A stretch of DNA of 54,190 nt from UBA4246 sp045113695 (GTDB lineage: Bacteria > Bacillota > Clostridia > Christensenellales > Aristaeellaceae): contig JBGUJG010000027.1 in NCBI GenBank assembly GCA_045113695.1, positions 1 to 54,190 of the forward strand. The letters are read 5' to 3'. Position numbers and translations under genes: made by a program. The number at the start of each line of letters is the position of its first letter. Position 1 is the stretch's first letter. Under the pieces are notes generated by a model, which was given only the letters and a program-made list of their open reading frames with translations, was not told the DNA's origin and searched no databases. Shown here in pieces: positions 14,892 to 23,522 of this stretch.

Positions 14892-14920
14892 TTGACATAA
14901 AATATGTCCTGTGATATTCT
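14892..14920 (+). promoter_or_regulatory. Promoter and possible operator of TRAP operon
   Basis: TTGACA, 17 bp and TATTCT form a strong promoter. The palindrome ACATA-aaa-TATGT (14895-14907) overlaps the -35 box and spacer, where a repressor would block RNA polymerase. The GntR-type regulator at the end of this operon is a natural candidate. Confidence 0.7.
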
Positions 14921-15002
14921 AATAACAGAAAGTGAAAAAACAAAACCAATGTGAAATCACAATCTGTACACAACAACCACCCATCACCGAAGGAGGAACA
15001 TC

Positions 15003-16010
15003 ATGAAAAAGATCATCGCCCTGACCCTGACGCTGGCCGCTTTGTTCACGCTGCTGGCAGTTCCCGGTGCGCTGGCCGACCAGACCTACACCATCAAGCT
15101 GGGCCATACCATGAGCACGGCCCATCCCCGTCATCAGGCCCTGCTGGAGTTCGAAAAATACGTGGAAGAAAAGACGGAAGGCAAAGTCCAGATTGAGCTG
15201 TATCCCGCCGCTGTGCTGGGCTCCGAGCCGGACATGCAGGAATCCATGCGGATGGGCATGCTGGAAGCCTTTGTCGGCGGCCCCTTCGATACCATTTCCA
15301 AGAAGCTGAACCTGTTCCTCATGCCGTTTTTCTTTGACAATCAGGAAGCGCTGATGCGGGCCGCGAAAAACGAGCAGGTCTTCAGTATCATCTCTTCCGA
15401 CGCGGAAGCCAACGGCCTGAAGGTCCTGGCCATCGGCGATGGCGGCGCGCGCCAGATCACCAACTCCAAGCGCCGCATCGTGACCCCCGCCGATATGAAA
15501 GGCCTCAAGCTCCGCACCCCGTCCATCGAAGCCATCACTGTCTGCATGGAAACCCTGGGCGCTTCCTACGTGTCCATGCCGCTGGCGGACGTCTACATGG
15601 CGCTGAAGACCGGCGTTGTGGACGGCCAGGAAAACCCGATTGCCACCATCTACGACCAGAAGCTCCACGAAGTCCAGCCCTACATCCTGTATGTGAACTA
15701 TCAGTACCATCCGGAAGTCATGACGATGAACGCCGCTTTCTATAACGGCCTGCCGGAAGAATACAAGAAGATTCTCTCTGACGCCGCCTGGCTCTTCGTC
15801 GAGACCGAAAACAAAATCAGCCTTGAAAACGCGGAAGCCCGCCTGCAGGAAATGCGGGATGCCGGCTGCGACGTTTACACCCCCACCGCGGAAGAGCGTC
15901 AGGCTTTCATCGACGCCTGCCAGCCCGTCTATGATCATTTCGTCAACAAGCTGCACTACTTCTCCCAGGAGGAGCTTGACCTGGTCAAGTCCCTGGCGGA
16001 AGGCAAGTAA
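15003..16010 (+). CDS. dctP: TRAP transporter solute-binding protein, DctP family
   Basis: The 335-residue protein has a signal peptide (residues 1-25, ending GALA) and the DctP fold. It captures a carboxylate-type substrate outside the membrane and hands it to the DctQ/DctM permease. Visible features are LGHTMSTAHPRHQAL near the start, LKLRTPS with the Arg that in this family pairs with the substrate carboxylate, and GVVDGQENP. The start has GGAGG at good spacing. It is first in the operon and followed by a hairpin terminator, a common arrangement that gives more binding protein than permease. The substrate cannot be told from sequence; C4-dicarboxylates or sugar acids are likely. Confidence 0.92.
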   Translation: MKKIIALTLTLAALFTLLAVPGALADQTYTIKLGHTMSTAHPRHQALLEFEKYVEEKTEGKVQIELYPAAVLGSEPDMQESMRMGMLEAFVGGPFDTISKKLNLFLMPFFFDNQEALMRAAKNEQVFSIISSDAEANGLKVLAIGDGGARQITNSKRRIVTPADMKGLKLRTPSIEAITVCMETLGASYVSMPLADVYMALKTGVVDGQENPIATIYDQKLHEVQPYILYVNYQYHPEVMTMNAAFYNGLPEEYKKILSDAAWLFVETENKISLENAEARLQEMRDAGCDVYTPTAEERQAFIDACQPVYDHFVNKLHYFSQEELDLVKSLAEGK

Positions 16011-16032
16011 TACGACTGTTTACCGGCAAAAA

Positions 16033-16058
16033 GCCTGACCCCCGTGTCAGGCTTTTTT
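16033..16058 (+). terminator. Attenuating terminator between dctP and dctQ
   Basis: GCCTGAC (16033-16039) and GTCAGGC (16046-16052) pair and are followed by TTTTTT. It should reduce transcription of the downstream permease genes relative to dctP. Confidence 0.85.
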
Positions 16059-16090
16059 AAACCGGAAGCGAAGCAGGGAAGGTGCGACGC

Positions 16091-16630
16091 ATGAATAACA
16101 TTCTCAACAAAACCATCCGGATCCTGGACAAAGCCATTTCCTGGATCCTGATCGTGCTGGTCGCTTTTCTGGCGGTCGGAGTGACCGTGACCATTGTGCT
16201 GCGGTATTTCTTCGGCATTTCCTTCGCGGCGCTGGAAGAGTTCCTCACGATGTCCTTTATCTTTATCACCCTCTTCGGGTCGGCCATCGCCGTCCGGGAG
16301 AAGCAGCATATTTCCATCAGCTTTCTGGCGGATAAAATCGCGGGAAAAAGCAGGACGGGGAAAACCGTCATGACCCTTCTGGTCGACGCCTCCATTCTGT
16401 TTGTCAGCGTGATCATGGTCATCTATTCGAGCCGGTGGATCGCCCAGGTCGGGCATCTGCTGTCCCAGAATTCGCATCTGCCGATGAAGGTGTTTTACAT
16501 TTTCGTGCCCATCACGTTCTGCCTGACGATCGTCTATGTGATCGTCGACATTCTGGGGCTGTTTATACGGATCGATGAGCCGGACGGCGGATACAGCACC
16601 GATGACCAGTTACCGGAGGAACAGGTATGA
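16091..16630 (+). CDS. dctQ: TRAP transporter small permease subunit DctQ
   Basis: The 179-residue membrane protein has four predicted helices (about residues 16-37, 48-68, 92-112 and 135-157). It is the small subunit of a TRAP transporter and partners with the DctM subunit encoded next. The segment EEFLTMSFIFITLFGSA with the following VREKQHI is typical of DctQ. ATG 16091 follows AGGGAAGG; an in-frame GTG nine bases upstream is a weaker choice. Its stop overlaps the dctM start as ATGA, so translation is coupled. Confidence 0.9.
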   Translation: MNNILNKTIRILDKAISWILIVLVAFLAVGVTVTIVLRYFFGISFAALEEFLTMSFIFITLFGSAIAVREKQHISISFLADKIAGKSRTGKTVMTLLVDASILFVSVIMVIYSSRWIAQVGHLLSQNSHLPMKVFYIFVPITFCLTIVYVIVDILGLFIRIDEPDGGYSTDDQLPEEQV

Positions 16631-17901
16631 ATCTGATTATTCTTTTTGTTTCGCTGATCGTGCTCATTCTGATCGGCGTGCCGATCGGCTATTCCCTCGG
16701 CGGGGCGGGCATTCTCTATTTTTTCTCGGAAAACCCGCAGTTCCTGATGATGATGCCGCAGCGGGTGTTTTCCGGCCTGAATTCCTATATTCTGATCGCC
16801 ATGCCGCTGTTCATGCTGGCCGGCGAGCTGATGAACCACGGGGGGCTGACAAAGCGGCTGATCAACTTTGCCCTGCTGATCTGCGAACCCTTCCGCGGCG
16901 GCCTGGGAGAAGTGAACGTCGTGGCGTCCATGATCTTCGGCGGCATCACCGGCTCCTCGGTCGCGGATACGTCCGCCCTGGGGTCCATCCTGATCCCCGA
17001 TATGATCAAACAGGGCTATTCCAGAGACTTTTCCACCGGCGTCACGGTGGCTTCATCCACCGTGGGGATGATCATCCCGCCCTCCATCCCGATGCTGATG
17101 TTCGCGATGGTCTCCGGCGTCTCGGTCGGCAAGCTGTTCATGGGCGGCGTGATCCCCGGCATTCTGATCGGGGTTTTCCAGCTGGCCGTCGTCTGGCTCG
17201 TTTCCGAAAAACGGGGCTATCACAAAATTGAGGCGAAGATCGAGGTCAGCAAAGCAAAAGTTGTGCTGGACGGCTTGACATCCCTGCTGATGCCGGTTAT
17301 GATTCTGGTGTTTACCACCTTCGGCATCACCACTGCCAGCGAAAGCGCCGCGGTAGCGGTCGTTTACGCTCTGGTGGTCGGCACCCTGGTGTACCGGGAG
17401 CTCAAGTGGAAGCACATCCTTGTGGCCCTCAAGAAGACCGCCATCATGACGGCGACGATCATGATCATCGGCGGGTTTACCAACATCTTTACCTATATCC
17501 TGGCCATCAAGCAGGTGCCGCAGGCGATTGCCGGCTTCATCCTGCAGTCCAATATCCCGACGTGGGTGATTTTTATCCTCTTTGATATCCTGATCCTGGT
17601 GCTGGGCACTTTCCTGGATGTGGTGCCCTGCATCCTGCTGATCGCGCCGATCCTGATGCCGGTCATGTCCCAGCTGGGAATGAATGAGATCACCTTCGGA
17701 ATGATTCTGGTGGTGGGTCTGGCGATCGGCCTGGTGACGCCGCCGGTCGGCATGTGCCTGAACGTCGGCAGCAAAATCAGCGGGATGCCGATTGTGGACG
17801 TTTTCAAGGCTTCGGCGCCGTTCCTGATCTGCAACCTGTGCGTCCTGCTGCTGGTGACCTTCATCCCGGCGATCTCCCTGTGGATCCCCTCCCTGATCTG
17901 A
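16627..17901 (+). CDS. dctM: TRAP transporter large permease subunit DctM
   Basis: The 424-residue protein with about twelve membrane helices is the sodium-driven transport channel of the TRAP system. Family signatures are PLFMLAGELMNHGGLTKRL, GGITGSSVADTSALGSILIP, ASSTVGMIIPPSIPM and the C-terminal LVTPPVGMCLNVG. Length and topology are usual for DctM. It forms one unit with dctQ through a four-base overlap and is followed 15 bp later by the regulator gene. Confidence 0.95.
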   Translation: MNLIILFVSLIVLILIGVPIGYSLGGAGILYFFSENPQFLMMMPQRVFSGLNSYILIAMPLFMLAGELMNHGGLTKRLINFALLICEPFRGGLGEVNVVASMIFGGITGSSVADTSALGSILIPDMIKQGYSRDFSTGVTVASSTVGMIIPPSIPMLMFAMVSGVSVGKLFMGGVIPGILIGVFQLAVVWLVSEKRGYHKIEAKIEVSKAKVVLDGLTSLLMPVMILVFTTFGITTASESAAVAVVYALVVGTLVYRELKWKHILVALKKTAIMTATIMIIGGFTNIFTYILAIKQVPQAIAGFILQSNIPTWVIFILFDILILVLGTFLDVVPCILLIAPILMPVMSQLGMNEITFGMILVVGLAIGLVTPPVGMCLNVGSKISGMPIVDVFKASAPFLICNLCVLLLVTFIPAISLWIPSLI

Positions 17902-17916
17902 CCGAAGGAGAACACG

Positions 17917-18642
17917 ATGCCTGATATCAGCACGACGATCTTCGAGGAAATGAAAAAAGAGCTGATCACCCTGGCCGTCAAGCCAGGGGAAAGAATCAGC
18001 GAAGCGGAAATCTGCGACCGTTTTTCGGTGACCCGTCCGTCTGTCCGGGCGGCTTTCCAGCGGCTCCAGGACATCGGCCTGATGGAGGTGATCCCTTACA
18101 AGGGGGCAACCGCCACGCTGATCCGCCTTTCCTCCGTGTATCAGATGATCCATCTGAGAACGGCGGTGGAATCCTGGATCCTGCAGGACTTTATTTCCTC
18201 CAGGCCGTCTCCCTTCGTGCTGGAGGAGCTGGAGCACAACCTGCGGATGCAGAAGCTGCATATCGAAGAAAATCCGGTGGACGAAAAAGAGTTTTTCCGT
18301 CTGGACAGCGCGATGCACCAGTTCTGGTTTGATCATATGCGCTGCGGGGAGATCTGGAACATGATCCAGCGGGACATCAATTATGAGCGGTTCCGGATGC
18401 TGGATTTCGTCGGGACGCTGGGTTACCGCGATATCGTCGGCGATCATGAAAAGCTGCTGGAAATCATCCGGACAGGGAAAAAGGACCAGGTGGTGCCGAT
18501 CCTGTCCGCGCATCTGAACGCGGGCCTTGCCAGAATGGGCAACCTGATCCGGGAAGATTATCAGAATTATTTTGTGCAGGACGAAGCGGACAAAGATTAC
18601 TGGGTGCAGTATAACCGAACCCTCCTGAAAGGAAGAGAATAA
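17917..18642 (+). CDS. GntR family regulator with FCD domain, TRAP operon
   Basis: The 241-residue protein has an N-terminal winged helix (residues 1-65; SEAEICDRFSVTRPSVRAAFQRL is the recognition region) and a C-terminal FCD ligand-binding domain. Probable metal ligands of the FCD domain are Asp/His in LDSAMHQF, His in GDHEKLL and His in LSAHLNAG. Such regulators bind organic acids and usually repress adjacent transport genes. Position as last gene of the TRAP operon suggests autoregulation through the palindrome at 14895-14907. Confidence 0.9.
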   Translation: MPDISTTIFEEMKKELITLAVKPGERISEAEICDRFSVTRPSVRAAFQRLQDIGLMEVIPYKGATATLIRLSSVYQMIHLRTAVESWILQDFISSRPSPFVLEELEHNLRMQKLHIEENPVDEKEFFRLDSAMHQFWFDHMRCGEIWNMIQRDINYERFRMLDFVGTLGYRDIVGDHEKLLEIIRTGKKDQVVPILSAHLNAGLARMGNLIREDYQNYFVQDEADKDYWVQYNRTLLKGRE

Positions 18643-18650
18643 CCTGTCCG

Positions 18651-18697
18651 GAACACCGGGCCGCAGCGGTCAAAGCCGCCGCGGCCCAGTGTTTTTT
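18651..18697. terminator. Terminator after TRAP operon
   Basis: GGGCCGC-a-GCGG and CCGC-c-GCGGCCC form a stem extended by ACAC/GTGT, followed by TTTTTT on the plus strand. The T-run overlaps the stop codon of the convergent minus-strand gene. Confidence 0.82.
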
Positions 18698-19634
18698 ATT
18701 CGTCCGGCAGCTGTCCTAGCAGCCATTCCTGATTGTAAAAGCGGCGGACGCTGGTCCACAGGGCGCGGGCGGCGCCGTCTTCGCCTTCCACCCGGCACTT
18801 GACCCACCAGACGCCTGTCTCGTCGTCGTAGTGTCTGGCCAGTATGAGAACCGGCATGGTCTGGAGATAGAAGATGCCGGTTTCAGGGTACAGGAAGGAA
18901 GGGCCGCCGCGGGTCACGAGGCGCTGGTTCGCGATGGCCCAGACGCCGGCTAACGCCTCAGAGGGATCCATATTATTCCACGGAGCGGAGGTTGGTTGGG
19001 GCGTGACGGCCGGAGTCGGGGTGAAAAATGGATAAAACGGAACGGTTTCCGGAACAGCAGTATCCGGAATCGTATCAGGTTTCTGCGGGGCCAGGGTTTC
19101 CCAGCCGCTGACGGCGTTCAGCGGGAGAAAACCGCGCTTCCATTCCCGGCCGGTGCGCAGCTCGATATATGCCCATGCTCGGTCCAGAACGGCGAGAAAA
19201 ACACACTCCTGGCCGGCTTTCAGGCTGTCGATGGGGGTGCGGGAGATTACCGGGTCGTCGGTCAGCTCACAGTCCCGGGTCAGCAGAACGGGGACGTAAT
19301 CAAAGGAAAGGGACCGGAGGACGGCGTCCGCGGGTTCATCGTACATTTTATCCAGGGCGGAGGAAGCGTCGATATAGCCCAGGCGGTACCGGCCGGAGGA
19401 AGTCTGGTAGCCGATCAGCAGCCAGCCGTTTTCCTCCCCGTAGACGCGCGCCTGGCCGGGGGAGCCGTACTGGGCTTTGCCGGCCCGGAAATACGTGTCA
19501 GACGGGCCGGTATAGACGGCGGGGGACCTGGAAAAGCGGCAGGTAAAGCAGGTGTCCAGCGTTTCCCCGGCGGCGGAAACGGTCAGGGCCAGCAGGACCA
19601 GGACCGAAAGGATCAGAAAGCGTTTCCTTTTCAT
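18696..19634 (-). CDS. Secreted SH3-like protein
   Basis: The 312-residue exported protein has a signal peptide (residues 1-23, ending SAAGE). It carries SH3-like modules: residues 30-90 (SPAVYTGPSDTYFRAGKA, GWLLIGYQ), 110-170 (PVISRTPIDSLKAGQECVFL, WAYIEL) and 230-300 (NQRLVTRGGPSFLYPETG, WWVKCRV). A Pro/Thr-rich linker (about 183-216) separates the second and third. The second Cys pair CFTC near residue 30 could form a disulphide. Function is probably wall or carbohydrate binding. AAGGAG precedes the ATG. It stands alone between two terminators. Confidence 0.7.
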   Translation of the reverse strand: MKRKRFLILSVLVLLALTVSAAGETLDTCFTCRFSRSPAVYTGPSDTYFRAGKAQYGSPGQARVYGEENGWLLIGYQTSSGRYRLGYIDASSALDKMYDEPADAVLRSLSFDYVPVLLTRDCELTDDPVISRTPIDSLKAGQECVFLAVLDRAWAYIELRTGREWKRGFLPLNAVSGWETLAPQKPDTIPDTAVPETVPFYPFFTPTPAVTPQPTSAPWNNMDPSEALAGVWAIANQRLVTRGGPSFLYPETGIFYLQTMPVLILARHYDDETGVWWVKCRVEGEDGAARALWTSVRRFYNQEWLLGQLPDE

Positions 19635-19721
19635 GCGGTCTCCTTCCGGATAACAGAATGTTGCCGGCCCCTATCATACCACAGAAAAGGGGAAAGAATC
19701 GCATATTGTTACAACCGGAAA

Positions 19722-19751
19722 CAAAAAAAGGGCTTTTTCAAAAAACCCTTT
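19722..19751 (-). terminator. Terminator of FadR-type regulator gene
   Basis: On the minus strand AAAGGG and CCCTTT pair with a T-rich loop and are followed by TTTTTTT. It lies about 30 bp after the stop codon at 19780. Confidence 0.7.
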
Positions 19752-19779
19752 CCGAAGGCGCTGGATGATGTAAGCGGGT

Positions 19780-20478
19780 TTACATCTGCTCGTAAACCAT
19801 GAAATTCTGCTTCGCAAAAATCCCGTCAGAAAAATAGTCCGTGATCGCACGCGCAAATGCCTGAAAGTTGTATTCTTCCAGCGTCAGAACCACGGCATCC
19901 ATCCGGTCCGGGGCAGGAAGGTCCGGCAAAGCGCCGGTGCTGTGATAATGCAGCTGCATGATGTCGACTGCGTTCAGCAGATCGCGCAGGAGACGGTTAT
20001 CCACATCCCGGTAAAGGAGGGTATTAAAACGGTGATGCAGCCGGAAGGCAGTCAGGCTCTGCGCTTCGGCCAGACGCAGTTCGTCCGCGCAGGCACGCAG
20101 TTCCTTCACCGTTTCCGGAGAGATGGCCTGAAAAACCGGGCGGATGTAACTCAGTTCCAGCGTCTTTTGCAGGCTGGCCAGTTCGTTGAACCGGCGGTCC
20201 TGATCCTTTCCGGCGAAACAAAGCACGTTTTGCAGCAGGAATTCGAAATTGAATTCCCGCAGCTCTGTTCCCCGGCCGGGGCAGGCTTCGATCAGGCCCA
20301 TCACTTCCATGCTCTTGATGGCTTCCCGCAGCACATTGCGGCTGACGCCGAGCTTCTGGCACAGCTGCTGTTCTGTCGGCAGAGAATCTCCGGGCTGCAG
20401 GTTCTGATCGACGATATACTGCCGGATCTCCCGGAAAGCCTGCAGGTACAATTTTTCGGTACGGTGACTGCGGTCCAT
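19780..20478 (-). CDS. GntR/FadR-type transcriptional regulator, orphan
   Basis: The 232-residue protein has a GntR winged helix (residues 8-75; LPTEQQLCQKLGVSRNVLREAIKSMEVMGLIE is the canonical helix-turn-helix region) and an FCD-like C-terminal domain. The FCD ligands are partly visible: His in LHHRFN and the YHSTG segment. Such regulators sense small acids or sugars acids. It is transcribed alone from a consensus promoter and terminates separately, so its target is not evident from the neighbours. Confidence 0.87.
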   Translation of the reverse strand: MDRSHRTEKLYLQAFREIRQYIVDQNLQPGDSLPTEQQLCQKLGVSRNVLREAIKSMEVMGLIEACPGRGTELREFNFEFLLQNVLCFAGKDQDRRFNELASLQKTLELSYIRPVFQAISPETVKELRACADELRLAEAQSLTAFRLHHRFNTLLYRDVDNRLLRDLLNAVDIMQLHYHSTGALPDLPAPDRMDAVVLTLEEYNFQAFARAITDYFSDGIFAKQNFMVYEQM

Positions 20479-20531
20479 ACAAATTCCCCCGTTTCTGGGC
20501 AGGGTAAGTTTCTGGGAACTTTTCGGGCCAT

Positions 20532-20560
20532 ATTATATCAAAGAAAATCAAAACTGTCAA
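20532..20560 (-). promoter_or_regulatory. Consensus promoter of FadR-type regulator gene
   Basis: On the minus strand TTGACA, 17 bp and TATAAT match the consensus. A second TTGACA lies about 12 bp further upstream. Confidence 0.85.
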
Positions 20561-20579
20561 TAAAATGTCAAAAAAGGAT

Positions 20580-20607
20580 AAAAAATCCCCGATTTTGAAA
20601 TTCGGGA
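20580..20607 (-). terminator. Probable terminator of mreB
   Basis: On the minus strand CCCGA and TCGGG pair, followed by GATTTTTT. The stem is short. A second hairpin TGTCC/GGACA with TTTTTA is seen in the opposite direction near 20638-20660. Confidence 0.5.
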
Positions 20608-20657
20608 ATAGAAAAACAGTATATCTGACAGGGGGATGTCCGCTTTATAGGACATTT

Positions 20658-21695
20658 TTATCTCTGCGCGCCGCGGTTTTTCTTTCGGGAGGAGACGAGG
20701 TAGCGGCTGTATTCGTTGAATTTTTCCATCGTCAGGCCGCAGCCGCGGGCGATGCATTCCTGGGGAGAATCGGCGATCCGGCAGTTGATTTTCAGCGCGA
20801 TGCTGACCGCGTCGCTCAGGCCTTCCAGCAGGGCGCCGCCGCCTGAAAAGACGATGCCGGTATCGAAAATATCGGCCGCCAGCTCGGCCGGCGTGCGTTC
20901 CAGCACGCTGTGGATGACCTCGATCAGTTCCTGCAGCGGATCGTCCAGCGCTTCCAGGACCTCGTCCGAGGTAATCCGCAGGGTCTTGGGCAGGCCGCTG
21001 AGCAGGTCCCGCCCGGTGATGTCCAGATACAGGGGATCCCGGCGGGGCATGACGGACCCGATCCGGGTTTTGATTTCTTCGGCGGTGATCTCTCCGATCA
21101 GCAGATTGTGCTTGCGGCGGACGTAGCGGATAATGGCTTCGTCAAAGCTGTCGCCCCCGATGGGAATGCTTTCGTTGATCACGCAGGCGCCCATCGAAAT
21201 CACGGCGATATCGGTGATGCTGCCGCCGATATCGACGATCATTTCACCGTAGGTTTCCCCGATCGGCAGATCGGCGCCCAGGGCGGCGGCGATCGGCCGG
21301 GAGATGATCTGGGTGCGGCGCGCGCCGGATTCAAACAGGCTCGCGGTGATGGCGCGGCGCTCCGTTTCGTTCAGGGCCGGAGGGACGGACATAATGACTC
21401 GGGGACCCTGAAAAATATGCTTGCCGTTCGCCTCGATGACGAAATGAAGCAGCATCGCCCCGACCAGTGCCAGGTTTTTGCCGGCGATACCGCCCTTCAG
21501 AGGACGCTTGACGATGATACTTCCGGGGGCGCGGCCGAGCATTTTGTGGGCATCTTCCCCGATGGCGATGACCGCGTTGGTATCGCGGTTCAGGGCGATG
21601 ACCGCGGGGGCCTTGAAGATGATGCCCCGGTTCCGCCCGTAAATCAGGACGTTCGAGGTACCCAGATCAATGCCCAGGTCCGTAATACGGCTCAT
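20658..21695 (-). CDS. mreB: MreB/Mbl-type cell shape actin homologue
   Basis: The 345-residue cytoplasmic protein belongs to the MreB family, which polymerises under the membrane and guides side-wall peptidoglycan synthesis. Nucleotide-binding motifs are visible: DLGTSNVLIY at the N terminus, IVDIGGSITDIAVIS (phosphate 2, about residues 152-166) and FSGGGALLEGL (adenosine motif). ATG 21695 has AAAGGAG six bases upstream; a longer in-frame extension lacks family similarity. The usual mreC and mreD genes are not adjacent, so this may be the Mbl-type stand-alone copy. Confidence 0.93.
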   Translation of the reverse strand: MSRITDLGIDLGTSNVLIYGRNRGIIFKAPAVIALNRDTNAVIAIGEDAHKMLGRAPGSIIVKRPLKGGIAGKNLALVGAMLLHFVIEANGKHIFQGPRVIMSVPPALNETERRAITASLFESGARRTQIISRPIAAALGADLPIGETYGEMIVDIGGSITDIAVISMGACVINESIPIGGDSFDEAIIRYVRRKHNLLIGEITAEEIKTRIGSVMPRRDPLYLDITGRDLLSGLPKTLRITSDEVLEALDDPLQELIEVIHSVLERTPAELAADIFDTGIVFSGGGALLEGLSDAVSIALKINCRIADSPQECIARGCGLTMEKFNEYSRYLVSSRKKNRGAQR

Positions 21696-22003
21696 GAAAG
21701 GCTCCTTTGAAAACAGCGCGAAGGAAGACGCGCGAAATGGGTTGAAATCAGCGGAATCGGTGCGCGGCGGAAAGGGAGACCCGCACCGTATGGAAACCGG
21801 CGGGATGAAAAAAACCTTTGGCCGGGTTCCGGCCGGATGGACAGAACGGAGGCCGGTCAAAAAACCGGTTTGGACGGGAAAAAGGCCGCTGCTCTGTATA
21901 CATTCGACAAAAAAGCACAGATTCCTTCCGGAATGCCGGAAAAATGGGGAATCAGACCCACTTTTTTGCTGATTTCAGCAGAAAAACCGTTCAAAAAACC
22001 CAC
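21696..22003. other. Gap between plsC and mreB
   Basis: No gene is supported. It contains GC-rich self-complementary runs (GGCCGG-gtt-CCGGCC near 21832) and TGCTG-attt-CAGCA near 21968 flanked by T and A runs, which may serve as the plsC terminator. Confidence 0.35.
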
Positions 22004-22642
22004 TTAACGGGGAATGGGGCCCAGATGCAGCACGCTTTCCCGGATGCGGCGGTTCATTTCTTCCGCCGTTTCTCCGTTCGGGGAGGCTTCATACAGGTCA
22101 TCCAGGGAGAGGGGGGCGCCGAAATAGACGTTCACCCGGCGGAACAGGCGGCATGGCCGGTCGATCAGGACAGGGTAGACGGCCGCCTTGCAGCGCAGGG
22201 CGATCAGCGCGCAGCCCGTTTCCAGGTGTTCCATCGTGGTGTCCGGGCAGCGGGTCCCTTCCGGGAAAATGCCCAGGATGTGGCCCTGGCGGACGGTGTT
22301 TACGCAGTCCCGCATGGCCTTGAGGTCGCTGTTGTGGCGGTCCACCACGATCATATGGAGCCTGGTCAGCAGCTTCTCGCCGATTTTGGTTTTGACCAGC
22401 TCCTTCTTGCCCAGGAAGCGGATTTCCTGGTCTTTGATCTTCACGCCGACCAGCAGGGGGTCCAGCCAGTGCTTGTGGTTGGAGACCACGATCGCGGGCC
22501 CGCGGATGGAAAGCCCGTCGGGAATATGCCAGCGGGTCGGGAAAACGGTGTGGGTCAGGATCTGCGTGACAACCTGGGCCATCGTGAACCAGAAGGTTCT
22601 TTCCCGCTTAGCGGATGGATCCCGGACGGGTGACTGGCTCAT
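22004..22642 (-). CDS. plsC: 1-acyl-sn-glycerol-3-phosphate acyltransferase
   Basis: The 212-residue membrane-associated enzyme adds the second acyl chain to lysophosphatidic acid in phospholipid synthesis. The catalytic HX4D motif is His56/Asp61 in NHKHWLD, and the acceptor-binding FPEGTR motif lies near residues 126-131. The start overlaps the cmk stop as ATGA, and the pair cmk-plsC is a conserved operon in Clostridia. Confidence 0.93.
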   Translation of the reverse strand: MSQSPVRDPSAKRERTFWFTMAQVVTQILTHTVFPTRWHIPDGLSIRGPAIVVSNHKHWLDPLLVGVKIKDQEIRFLGKKELVKTKIGEKLLTRLHMIVVDRHNSDLKAMRDCVNTVRQGHILGIFPEGTRCPDTTMEHLETGCALIALRCKAAVYPVLIDRPCRLFRRVNVYFGAPLSLDDLYEASPNGETAEEMNRRIRESVLHLGPIPR

Positions 22643-23340
22643 GCCTCCGCCCCCTTCCGGGGAGCGATGCCGGTTTTTTCCTCCACGATCCGCAGGATGG
22701 CATCGACCGTCTCCTCAAAGCTCAGGTCGGAGGAATCCACCAGCACGGCGTCCTCCGCCTGGCGCAGGGGGTCGGTTTCCCGGTTCATGTCCTGTTGGTC
22801 CCTGGCGTTGACTTCGGCCAGGATCGTTTCAAAGTCCGCCTTTTCGCCTTTTTCTTCCAGCTGCTTCAGCCGGCGCATGGCCCGGGCCTCTGCCGCGGCG
22901 GTCAGGTAGATCTTGACCGGAGCATCCCACAGGACCACCGTGCCGATGTCCCGCCCGTCCAGAAGCATGGGGGTCGTTTTCGCCATTTCCCGCTGGAGGG
23001 CGACCATCTGGCGCCGGACGCCGGAAAAGCGGGAGACGGCGGATGCCCATGACCCGGCTTCCTGCGTGCGGATGGCCGCTGAGACGTCTTCTCCGTCCAG
23101 CAGGGTGACCTGGGTTCCGTTTTCATAGCGGACCGCGATATCAGCTTCCGAGACGGCGTCGGTCACGGCGGCCTCGTCATCCGCGCAGATGCCCTTCCGG
23201 GACACGGCCAGGCCGGCGGCGCGGTACATCGCGCCGGTATCCAGATGCAGGATGCCCAGCCGGGCAGCCACCTCGTCTGAAACGGTGGATTTCCCTGCGC
23301 CGACCGGGCCGTCCACCGCGATCGTCAATAAGTTTGTCAT
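22639..23340 (-). CDS. cmk: Cytidylate kinase
   Basis: The 233-residue cytoplasmic kinase phosphorylates CMP and dCMP with ATP. The P-loop GPVGAGKST is at residues 10-18. Other signatures are LDTGAMYRA, the LLDGRDIGTVV segment that binds CMP, and the lid arginines in AEARAMRRLKQL. GGAGG precedes the ATG. It is first in the cmk-plsC operon, with a promoter at 23406-23434. Confidence 0.95.
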   Translation of the reverse strand: MTNLLTIAVDGPVGAGKSTVSDEVAARLGILHLDTGAMYRAAGLAVSRKGICADDEAAVTDAVSEADIAVRYENGTQVTLLDGEDVSAAIRTQEAGSWASAVSRFSGVRRQMVALQREMAKTTPMLLDGRDIGTVVLWDAPVKIYLTAAAEARAMRRLKQLEEKGEKADFETILAEVNARDQQDMNRETDPLRQAEDAVLVDSSDLSFEETVDAILRIVEEKTGIAPRKGAEA

Positions 23341-23405
23341 ACGCTCCTCCCGGGTTCACAGCCGTGGGTCATCAGCCTGCGGCGGATCGTTTTCTACAGA
23401 TATAT

Positions 23406-23434
23406 ATTGTACTTGTTTCGGGCCCATCCGTCAA
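23406..23434 (-). promoter_or_regulatory. Promoter of cmk-plsC
   Basis: On the minus strand TTGACG, 17 bp and TACAAT lie 66 bp before the cmk start. Confidence 0.75.
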
Positions 23435-23441
23435 GTATAGG

Positions 23442-23467
23442 AAAAAACGCCGGAATTCCGGCGTTTT
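23442..23467 (-). terminator. Terminator of metal regulator gene
   Basis: The perfect palindrome CGCCGGAATTCCGGCG is followed on the minus strand by TTTTTT. It lies between the regulator stop at 23523 and the cmk promoter. Confidence 0.85.
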
Positions 23468-23522
23468 CACAAAGATGACAGGGGGATGCAGGCGGGTTTG
23501 GGGACCCGGGCGGGGTACGGCG

